A stretch of 64,000 bases of DNA. Source: Russula earlei (Eukaryota; Basidiomycota; Agaricomycetes; Russulales; Russulaceae). Positions 30,447 through 40,102 of this stretch are shown piece after piece. A program made the position numbers and the translations under genes. The notes under the pieces are model-generated. The model did not search any database. It was not told where the DNA came from and saw only the letters and a list, made by a program, of their open reading frames with translations. Location: positions 62,001 to 126,000 of the forward strand of contig JAGFNK010000060.1 in NCBI GenBank assembly GCA_025769875.1, in the 5' to 3' direction. Each line of letters starts with the position of its first letter. The stretch's first letter is position 1.

Positions 30447-32808
30447 TCACTTTTCGATGGCACCATAGTCGACTGGCGGACTCTCCCCACTGCCAACCAG
30501 GATCTTTATTCCTCTGCTCGGCACGTCTCCTGCAATAACGTGCAACCAACCGGGGCCAGGTGGATATACGTTCCCATTCGGTGGGCCCGTGACGGTGACC
30601 GTGTGTTCGTCTTCTCCGGGTGCCGCCACAAGATATACGAGGCGTGAGTTGGTATGTGTCGCATGTGTCACGTACGCAAAGTCCATTACCGCAACTGCTT
30701 CTCTCGCGTCAATTACAGGACCCATACCCCGGGGAGCGAAACTTGCCTTTCAACTTTTCATTCCGGAGGTCATCTGGAATTTTGACCAGCACCTTCACCG
30801 TCTCCCCAAAGTTTATAGCGCGAGGCGCTTCATCGATCACAGGCCGGGACCGGGTCACATAAGGCGGGCGCAACCACTCCACGCGATACTCGGTCCCGTA
30901 CGCCACCTCGCTCCGGTCGAGGTTCGGGTTACTCCCTGCGATCATGATCACGCCGTTCGGTGTCAGCGTCGCCGTCGAGTGGTACATGCGTGGGATAGCG
31001 CTTTCCGGCAAGCCTAGAGTGAAGCGCTTCCCGACGGGTGCAGCTGGATTGTAGAGCACCGGTGTGCCCACCGGGTTGTCGGCGTTCGACATGCCAACTT
31101 GGTCGCGCACGTTCTTGTAACCCGAGATGCCACTTGCCGCGCCGTTGACGATCACCACGGCGCCTGTCGGGAGCAGCACCGCATCTGGCATCATGCGCGG
31201 ATACGGCATCTGTTCGACTTGCCAGCCTCTCTCGATGCCCTCGGGGGTGAGTAGCAGTCGGGCGCACTGATCGGACGCCGGATCCTTCGCGGACATTTCG
31301 TACGCGGGCTTCGTGTCGTCCAGCGTTGATCCGCCACAGATCAGCACTTCTGGCGCGTGATCGTTTTCTGGTACCAGGGGGAGCAATATGCCCGTGCCGG
31401 TCATGGGGTATGTGACGCGCACGCCATTGGGGAGTCGAGGGAGTCGTGTCTCGGTATTACTTTTCCAGTCGTAAATCATCGCGTCGCGGTTCGCCGCGAT
31501 GAAAACGCGCCCGTCAGGAAGCAAGAACGCAATCGGAAACAGATTCGAGTTGAGCGTGTCGACGAGGAACTGGAGATGTATGGGCGTGCCGTTTGCGCCG
31601 TGGATGTTCTTTGGCGGGAAATACTCGATCGTGGGGTTGTTGGTTGTCGCGTTATTGATCCAACCGCCGCGCTTGGAGCCTCCGATGATCATCACGCTCC
31701 CATCCTGGAGCCGCACAACAGAGGGGTACCAACGGGGGGTTGAAAGGCGAATACGATCAGGGTATTCGTAAATGTCGCACCCGGCCGCGTCAACCGTTTC
31801 ACATGACTCAAACAGCCGCACGCTCTGCATGCCGTCGGTCTGGTCAAAGTCGGCCGAGGCGGTGTGATCTTCATGGATGGGATTTCCGCCTACGTTGACG
31901 AGGGTGCCGTTGCCGAGGAACGCGCCGCCCGCACAGAACGAGTTGCTCTTCACGTGCAGCGGGGTGAGGGCATGCGTGTCGAGGTTGTACAGCGTGGCCC
32001 AAGCAGGGTGGAGGTTGTCGATCGTCAGCGGATTGTGCTCCACCTTGTCGACGATGATGGCGTGGGTCGAGGAGATGATGGCGAGCTGCATCGCGGAGAC
32101 TCCAGTGGTGCCCTTCTGCTCGAGTTGCCAGCCTTGGAGAGGCGGGGGTGAAGCCTGGGCTGCCCTCACGGGAGCCGCCTCGACGAGCGGGTGAGAAGGA
32201 GGAGGATGATGATGATGGGATTGGTGCAGCTGCTGCTTTGGCGGAGGTACGCCATGATAGATGACAAGTGCGTCCACGTCGATGGTCGTGTGCACCCCGT
32301 GCTTCCCCCGCTTCCCCGCGTTCACCACCTTCAGCGTGTGCTTACGGTATTCGAGCCCGAACACCCAAAAGCGGCGGAGCTGGAAGCGCCTGTCCTTCGA
32401 ATACGAGTCGACGCGGTCCACGAGGCGTCCGTCGATGTACACATCTGCCGCGCCGTATTCGGGGCCGGTGCCCCCGAACCACTCCACGCCCGTCCCGGTG
32501 AACGAGGCGTAGAAGGACGCGCCGGGCTGCCTTGTCCGGCGTGACGAGTGGCCGACGAAGCTCGACGAGTAGGCGTCCGCCCAGGTACCCTTGTAGTGCA
32601 CGAGGCGAGAGGCAGAGTCGTAGCTCTTGGCGCCGTCGGGGACATAGTACGGCGTGAACGGGGCAGGATCTGCTGTACCGGGGGGCGTGTAGCCGTTCCA
32701 TGCGGGGTCCGACTTGGCCGGGTGCGCCGTGTGCTCGTTCGAAAGGCCTTGGGCTGAGAGGGCGATGAGCGCGGGCACGGCCAGCAGAGCGTGCCAGTGG
32801 GTAAACAT
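30447..32808 (-). CDS. Secreted glyoxal/galactose oxidase-like copper radical oxidase 1, with N-terminal module
   Basis: Two exons, 32808-30747 and 30694-30447, joined by a 52-nt GC-AG intron (AAAG/GCAAGT), encode 769 residues. A signal peptide occupies about residues 1-22. Residues ~60-185 form an extra beta-rich module (GASFYASFTGTGVEWFGG, ADVYIDGRLVDRVD, HTLKVVNAG) resembling a carbohydrate-binding-like sandwich. A histidine/proline linker follows (~195-208), then the glyoxal oxidase propeller and a C-terminal DUF1929-type domain. Residues matching the copper-radical site are Cys292 (NSFCAGG), Tyr361 (RWYPS), Tyr609-His610 (PRMYHS) and His698 (THATH). Such enzymes oxidise aldehydes or alcohols outside the cell and make hydrogen peroxide, often for lignocellulose decay. 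The substrate cannot be told from the sequence. It is divergent from ADE4. Confidence 0.88.
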
Positions 32809-33137
32809 GGCTGGCGCTCTGTGCAAGAGGTGTATGGAATGCGAACAGAGGAAAGGCCTCCTCTCCTCCCTTATGTACTTTGAACTGGCAGGTCCGCACG
32901 CGACGCGACGTGATCATGTGATCACATTCCATGTGCACGTGCACGCCACGTGGTGAGTTTTTTTGATTTGATTGATCTTGTCTAAACCTAGTTGCGCCCC
33001 TCCGAGGAATCGAAAATAACGGCTCGTCGTTGTATAAAAACCTTGAAGGGCGCCCAGACAAGCGCAAGCTTCTTCCCTTCTACTGTTCCATCACACCCGT
33101 CCGTCGAGAGCAATTCATCTTATCGTTCCGACAAATT
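32809..33137. promoter_or_regulatory. Divergent promoter region between oxidase 1 and ADE4
   Basis: The 329-bp intergenic region contains two CACGTG E-box palindromes (32936-32941, 32947-32952). A repeated GTGATCA motif lies just before them (about 32911-32925). A TATA box (TATAAAAA, 33033-33040) lies about 100 nt before the first base of the ADE4 coding sequence. CACGTG is bound by basic helix-loop-helix factors in fungi; whether they serve ADE4, the oxidase or both is not visible. Confidence 0.5.
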
Positions 33138-35102
33138 AGTGAGGCCCGTGGTTCAAAAGTTGCGCTTCCGTTTGATCTTATCGGTCTCGTTCGCCTTTCT
33201 CCACAGTGTGCGGAATCCTCGGTCTGCTGCTGCACGACCCTACCGTCAATGCGGCGCCAGAGATATGCGAGGGTCTGTCGTTGCTGCAGCATCGAGGGCA
33301 AGACGCCTGCGGGATCGTCACGGGCGGGCCCAGGGGCCGACTTTATCAATGCAAAGCTAACGGAATGGTCCGCGATGTGTTCACGCAAGAAGCGATAGCG
33401 CGACTGGTTGGTGGGATGGGAATCGGCCACGGTGAATCCAAGCCACTGTTCCTGCCCTTGGTCGCACTTGATGATTTCCTTTCTACTAACTTGTTGCTGA
33501 TGTGATGGCACGCTGTTCAGTCCGCTATCCAACCGCAGGCAGTTCGCACCATGCAGAGGCTCAGCCGTTCTACGTCAATTCTCCGTATGGTATCACTTTC
33601 GCCCACGTGAGGGTTGACGCCGCATCTTATTCCGCCATGTGGGGTTGACGACATGTGGCAGAACGGAAATCTGATCAACACAACGACGCTGTTGCAGTTC
33701 ATGGATGCCGTGGCGCACCGGCACATCAACACGTCGTCTGATTCGGAGCTACTGCTGAACATCTTTGCAGATCGTTTGAACGACACGGGAAAGTTCCGCA
33801 TCAATGAGGAGGACATCTTCGTGGCGGTGGGCGGTGTGATGTCTCAGGCTCGTGGGGCGTATGCTTGCGTCGCCATGCTCGCAGGCTTTGGGATCATAGC
33901 GTTCCGGGACCCCAACGGGATTCGACCGCTCGGGGTTGGGTGTCGCAAGAAACAAGGCGGGGCCATGGACTGGCTCTGCGCAAGCGAGAGCGCGGTCGCG
34001 GATGTGGCGGGATTCTTAGATTGGGAGGATGTACGGCCAGGTACAGCCGAAAGACTGCTCGGATCAGAGCGGTTGGTGGGCAAGCTGACGTCGGGTCCTA
34101 GGAGAGGCGGTGATATTGACGCGATCCGGGGTGTCGCGGCGGCAGGTGGCTCCGGCTGCGCGTTTCGCGCCAGACATATTTGAGTATGTCTACTTTGCGC
34201 GGCCAGACTCGGTCATCGACGGGATCAGCGTGTATCGGAGTCGGATGGCGATGGGCAACGCTTTGGCGCGGGAGGTGGAACGGGTGTTGGCAGAAAAGGA
34301 AATCAAGGTGGACGTGGTGATCCCGGTGCCGGACACGTCTCGGGTGGCGGCGTTGAACCTGGCGCAGGCACTCGGACTGCCGTACCGCGAAGGGTTCGTC
34401 AAGAACCGGTACGTCGGGCGTACGTTCATCATGCCGGAACAACAAATGCGGTAAGCGGTCGCACGGGCACGGCGGTACGTTCGAGGGCGCAACGGGCTTA
34501 TGATTTCAGGAGAAAGAACGTGCGAAAAAAGCTGAACGCGATGGCGCTCGAATTTGTGGGGAAGAACGTTCTGATCGTAGATGGTGATTGTTCACGGTTG
34601 CGGGCCACGGAGAGCTGAAGTTTTTCGATTGGCAGACTCGATCGTGCGGGGTACGACTTCGCGGGAGATCATCCAGATGGCGAAAGACGTGGGGGCGAAA
34701 AAGGTGATCATGGCGTCGTGCGCGCCGCCGATTCGGTACCCGAACGTGTACGGGATCGACATGCCGTCGCGTGGTGAGCTGGTCGCGCACGGACGGACGA
34801 CGGAGGAGGTTGCGGAGGCGATTGGGGCAGATCTGGTCGTGTTCCAGACGCTCGCGGACCTGGTTTCGAGCGTTCGACAGCTGAATCCTTCGATTGAGCA
34901 GTTCGAGTGCTCGGTGTTTTCAGGGGAGTACGTCACTGGGGGTGTGGACACCGAATACCTGGACCACGTGGAGAACGTACGATCGGGGCAAATGAGGCCA
35001 AGTACGGCCGGCGAGAGGGACGGCACGTCATTGGATCCGGTTACGCCCAGCAACGGCGTGGATGATACGATAGGGTTGCATAACACGTGGAAGAAGGGGT
35101 GA
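33138..35102 (+). CDS. ADE4: Amidophosphoribosyltransferase (first step of purine synthesis)
   Basis: Exons are 33138 (one base), 33207-33431, 33521-33606, 33662-34040, 34102-34450, 34510-34583 and 34636-35102, giving 526 residues. The enzyme converts PRPP and glutamine to phosphoribosylamine in the cytosol. The N-terminal glutaminase starts MCGILG, with Cys2 as nucleophile, then [34 protein letters not shown] and INTSSDSE. The transferase half has [27 protein letters not shown] and the PRPP loop [13 protein letters not shown]. Glutaminase activity needs Cys right after Met, but no ATG precedes TGC in the genome. Removing a GT-AG intron (33139-33206) joins A to TG and creates it, so the start codon is split by an intron. 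A TATA box lies at 33033-33040. Confidence 0.93.
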
Positions 35103-35555
35103 CAGGACAGAAAATAGAAGAGGTGTGATCGTCCGTGTCATGCATTATCTCCCGTTTGGGAATGGAATAACAGAAGCACACATGCGCCCTACATGCACTT
35201 ACCAGTCCAGTCCAGTCCAGTCCAGTCCTGCACCGCACTGCATTCCATCCATCCTCACTCTCCCTGTCCCACGCGATCTCTCCGGTCCCTCAGGGCTCCC
35301 CTGGCGCTCGACGCCCATCCTGTCACCCACAGCGTTGGCAGCAACGCCCGCAACTTCAAGTTATTTTTTCCCCCGCTTGCGATGAAAAAGGGGAAACTCC
35401 CTGTTCCTGTCCTCCTTTCTTTTCACCCTCCTGAGTGAGGATCCCTTCCTCCCCTCTTCTTCCCTCCCCTCCCTTCTCTTCTCTTCTCCCCCCCCCCCCC
35501 CCTTTTTCTTCCGCCTCTTCATTTCCCGCTTCCCCCTCTCCCTCCCCCCTCCGTC
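35103..35555. promoter_or_regulatory. Intergenic region: CCAGT repeat and CT-rich promoter tract
   Basis: Five exact tandem copies of CCAGT lie at 35202-35226. From about 35400 to the start codon at 35556 the plus strand is almost pure pyrimidine, including a run of some 16 C at ~35487-35502. Such CT tracts just upstream of the start are common in core promoters of highly expressed fungal genes. It probably drives oxidase 2. Confidence 0.5.
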
Positions 35556-37709
35556 ATGCTCACCTGGCTCCTCCGTTCATCCCTCGCCCTCGGGCTGGTC
35601 TTTGTCCCCGTCTTTGCTCAGCAACCCGGTTCCTTCCTCGTCGTCGGGGATACTCTCGCCAGTGCCATGATGGTCCGCTGAGCCCTCCCTTGCTTATCTC
35701 CATATCCTAATCGATGGCAGTAGATGTTCGTCGGCAGTCCCAATAAGGTCCACATCATTGACAAAGTCGAAGCGAACGCCCATCAAATCAATGGTCATGC
35801 CGTATACGCCTCGGTTTGGTACCCAATTCGATTCCTCCTTTGCCTCCTCCCATCTCTCATCCTCGATGTTCGCACAGGGACCTCGACTCCCGCACAGCAA
35901 CTCCGATAGACACCGTGACGAACGCTTTCTGTGCCGCCGGCATGCACCTCCCCAACGCTTCTTATGCCGTTTTTGGCGGTAATGCCGGTATCGGTCCCGG
36001 CGGCACCAACACCGGTCCTGGTTCAACGCCCGCCTTCGATCCAACCTACCAAGACTACGATGGCAGGCAGGCTATCCGTATGATCACTTCATGTACCGGT
36101 AATGTTAACGCTGCCCCGTGTAACTGGTACGATCAACCCAATGGTCTCCGAATGATCAAGCGTCGTTGGTATCCCGGTGCTGAAGCCTTGGCCGATGGAA
36201 CAATCGTCTTGATCGGTGGCTTCACCCAAGGCGGCTTCATCAACCGCAATTACCCCAACGTCGACCCTGCATACGAAGGCGGCCAGGCCGAACCGACTTA
36301 CGAATTTTTCCCCCCACGTACACAGCCACCCCAAGTCATGAACTTTATGATCAAGACAAGCGGCCTCAATGGGTACGCGCTCGCTTTCCTCATGGCCTCG
36401 GGCAAGATGTTCGTTCAGGCTAATTACTCAACCTGTTGAGTCCTTCACCATCTCCTGATCCCCTCCGCTCACCTTCCTGACAGGTCTTTGGGACTACAAT
36501 AACAACATCGAGACTCCGCTGCCTGACATGCCCGGTCAGGTTGTTCGAGTTTACCCTGCCTCGGGAGCAAGTACCATGTTGCCCTTGACCCCATACAATG
36601 GCTACAATCCAACCATCCTCTTTTGTGGCGGCCAGTCAATGCCAGATGCTGACTGGGGTGATTACGGCTACCCACACGTGGACACATGGACCGTACCCGC
36701 TTCTTCGGATTGTCAACGCATCACCCCCGAACCTGCCGATGGATCGGCCCCCGCCTACGTTCAAGACGACGACCTTCCGGTGGGCCGCACGTTGAGTCAG
36801 TTCATCGCCCTCCCCGACGGCACGTTACTCCTCCTCAACGGCGCTCAGAATGGTACCGCTGGATATGCTATCAGGACCCTCGACGTCCTATCGCTTAATC
36901 AAATGCCTTTCGGCATGTCTCTTGCCTCGGGTCCCGTTTTGCAGCCTGCGATCTACAACCCAAACGCGCCCGCGGGGAACCGTTGGTCAACCGCCGGTTT
37001 AGGCTCTTCAAATATTCCCCGTATGTACCACTCCACGGCTATATTACTTCCCGACGGTTCCGTCATGGTCGCTGGCTCCAACCCGAATGCGGACGTGGAT
37101 CTGACGACCGTGTTTCCCACGACCTATACTGCCGAGTACTTTTATCCCCCTTACTTTTCTGCCAAGATACGCCCCGCGCCGCAAAACATCCCCACGACGT
37201 TGTCTTACGGTGGCAACCCCTTTGACATCACAGTTCCCCCTTCATCCTACACAGGCGACCCGAACGTTGCGGCAAGCAACACGACGGTATGGCTGATACG
37301 ACAAGGTTTCACGACGCATGGCATGAACATGGGCCAACGATCCATGCAGCTCAACAACACCTTCACTGTGAATGCCGACGGGACGATCCTCTTACACACG
37401 GCACAGCTACCACCGAACCCTAACCTATTCCAGCCCGGACCTGCATTCCTCTGGGTGACCATCGCCGGCATCCCCAGCAATGGTACTTTTGTCATGGTTG
37501 GAAGCGGACAAATCGGTCCGCAGCCGACGTCGCCAGCAAGCGTATTGCCTGCGAGTGTCCGCTCCGGGGGTAGTGGAAACAACGCGACCACAACCAACAA
37601 CGGCACCACCAATGGTTCAAAAAGTAACGGCGCCTCACCATGTGACGGTACTGCGGGACACGTTCTCGTCTCACTCGTCGTGGCTGCGGTGACGCTGGCT
37701 CTTTCATGA
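35556..37709 (+). CDS. Glyoxal oxidase-like copper radical oxidase 2, probably GPI-anchored
   Basis: Exons 35556-35672, 35724-35818, 35878-36434 and 36484-37709 give 664 residues. It has a signal peptide (LLRSSLALGLVFVPVFA), the glyoxal oxidase propeller and a C-terminal DUF1929 domain. Copper-radical site residues are Cys89 (NAFCAAG), Tyr169 (RRWYPG), Tyr438-His439 (PRMYHS) and His535 (FTTHGMNMGQR). The C-terminus is rich in N, T, S and G and ends in a hydrophobic segment (HVLVSLVVAAVTLALS), which suggests attachment to the cell surface by a GPI anchor. It lacks the extra N-terminal module of oxidase 1 and is only moderately similar to it, so they are not recent duplicates. It would produce hydrogen peroxide at the cell surface from small aldehydes. 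Exon joins were chosen to keep the family sequence continuous. Confidence 0.9.
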
Positions 37710-38524
37710 TGATTTTTAGTAAAGGACGATGTGGAGTCGCAAGGACTTTAGACATGATAACATTCGGAAGCGAATGGAAAAGTGACTATGATTGCGTGCG
37801 AACCCTTTATCTCTATCATCTCGGCGGAGGGTAGCTTGGGCATTTGTTCTTTCCATTGACTTCATTTCTTGATATACGGACAGTATATACCTTTGCACGG
37901 CTATGACTGAATAGGACTCATTCTCATCAGGACGAAGATTCTGTAGACTAGTACAAACGAATTTCCCTACATAATCTACGCGCCCTAGTCACCCTCCCGC
38001 GTTCGTCGCCTATGAGTGTGAACATGCCAACATCACACGATATGCAATAACTTGACTGGGTACAAATTGGGGGTTCAACACGGTAGAAAAACAGAGTTCG
38101 TGTGCCTCGTTTGTACGCGCGGCGCAGACCCGACCGGTACGGTACCAGACGACGCGGGTCAACCCCGAAACGGAAAGAACGGAACAAGGGTTTGTTCTCC
38201 GCGGATGCTTGGCGATAGTCTTGGCCCTTACATAATTCGAATATTCAAGTGAAACAATGCGCGGTTGAGCGCGCCTCTGATTCACGGTGACTACATGTAC
38301 AGTGCGTACGAATGTTCGGCGTGTACAGGTGTCATCAAAAGGATGTCTCGTGGGAATGCCAAGGGGTGGTGGGTATGTCGTATGTATGTCAATGATGTGT
38401 TGAACAAGTAATAACGAGTAGACAACATTAGTTCGAAAGGATGAACTTTCTAAATACGTGCCAGTCATGCGTCAACCGTACGTCCAAAGACCTGAAAAGA
38501 TAGACAGGGGTGGGGATGAGAGCT
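37710..38524. other. Convergent intergenic region, no gene seen
   Basis: Oxidase 2 and the SAM synthetase gene end toward each other here. The open stretches in it (for example 38010-38468 on the minus strand) lack family motifs and start codon context. Likely 3' untranslated sequence and spacer. Confidence 0.6.
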
Positions 38525-39929
38525 TCACAGGATGAGCTTCTTGGGTTGCTCCCAGGTGTATGTTGGGTTGCCAAAGTGACCGTATGCCGCAGTCTTGCGG
38601 TAGATCGGCTTCTGCAGATCGAGCTGCTTTACGATAACACCTGGCCTCAGGTCCCAATTCGTCCGAATAATCTCGACGAGCTCCAAATCACTCTTCTTGC
38701 CAGTGCCATACGTGTCGACAAAGATTGACAGAGGCTCTGCCACACCAATAGCATAGGAGAGTTGGACGAGCGCACGGCGGGCGAGGCCAGCGGCAACGAG
38801 GGACTTGGCTCGAGTGGACTATCAGCATTCGAGAGCGATATCCGTCCCAGAGGACGACTTACCAATCCAGCGCGCGGTGTACGCAGCCGAGCGGTCGACC
38901 TTGGAGAAATCCTTTCCTGAGAAAGCTCCTCCACCATGCGCACCCCAACCACCGTACGTGTCGACGATGATCTTTCGACCGGTCAAGCCAGCATCACCCT
39001 GCGGACCACCGATGACGAATCTTCCTGAAGGTTGAATCTGAGAAAGGCAGATTTATTGATGTGAGCACAGAATTCGAAATCGGACGATTCCGTACATGAT
39101 AGATGGTCCGATCATCGAGAAGGTTCTTGGGGATAACTCGCTTGATGATCTTTTCCAGTATTTCCTTCCGGAGCTCCTCCGTCGAGATCTCCTCAGCGTG
39201 CTGAGTGGAGATGACTATGGTGTCGACACGTAGGGGTATAGTTGCGCCACCGTCCTTTTTGTACTCGACCGTGACTTGGGTCTTGGAATCGGGGCGGAGC
39301 CACGGCAGGAGGCCAGAGCGGCGTGCCGCGGCCAAAGCGGCATTAAGCTTGTGGGCAAGCATGATGGTGAGGGGCATATATTCCGGCGTCTCGTCGGTAG
39401 CATAACCAAACATGATGCCCTGGTCTCCCGCGCCGTGCTCCTCGAGCGAACCGTGCTCGAGGCCCTGGGCAATGTCGGGCGACTGCTGCTCGATGGCGAC
39501 GAGGATGTTACAGGTCTTGTAGTCGAACCCCTTCGACGAGTCGTCGTAGCCAATGTCCTTGATGGTGTTACGGATGACTTTCTGGTAGTCGAGCTGGGCC
39601 TTGGTCGAAATCTCGCCAAAGACCATGATCATACCCGTCTTGGACGCTGTTTCGCAGGCGACCTTGGACCAGGGGTCCTGCTCGAGGCAGGCGTCGAGCT
39701 ACGAAGCGCATTAGATGCCCGTGAAGTCCACGCCGACACCATGTCTGGGACGACTTACGATAGCATCAGATACCTGGTCGCAAATTTTATCTGGAATTAA
39801 AATAAAGTTGAGACCGAGAAAGTGACGAGATGAATTGCACGCACCTGGGTGGCCTTCGCCGACAGATTCCGAGGTGAATAGGAAATGACCGGGTGCAAGG
39901 GCACCATGAATGGTACCGTTGAGAGTCAT
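38525..39929 (-). CDS. SAM1: S-adenosylmethionine synthetase
   Basis: Exons on the minus strand: 39929-39845, 39790-39759, 39698-39096, 39037-38863 and 38808-38525, giving 392 residues, the family length. The enzyme makes S-adenosylmethionine from ATP and methionine in the cytosol. Signatures are [18 protein letters not shown] (ATP/methionine site), [17 protein letters not shown], and the glycine-rich [22 protein letters not shown]; the protein ends in an EQPKKL-type tail. The four introns are GT-AG and 51-60 nt. The start ATG at 39929 gives the short leader [17 protein letters not shown] expected in fungi. Yeast has two paralogues (SAM1, SAM2); only one copy is in this window, so the symbol is by family only. 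Confidence 0.95.
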
Positions 39930-40102
39930 GTTGGTTGGTCTAAGTCTATGCGTAAAAGAGGGGAAGGGAAGGGGAGAACAACGAGGGTTTTCCTAGGGTG
40001 CCGTCTTAAAAAAAAAAAGGGTGTTATGTCATCTCGACTCGTAATATCACGCCATTCACTCCCAATCGGGTTTCTCACGTGATACAAATCCTTATTACAA
40101 AT

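Noticed and set aside
31357..32757. Several long plus-strand open frames
   Set aside because: They are antisense to the GC-rich coding exon of oxidase 1, whose family motifs and catalytic residues are clear.
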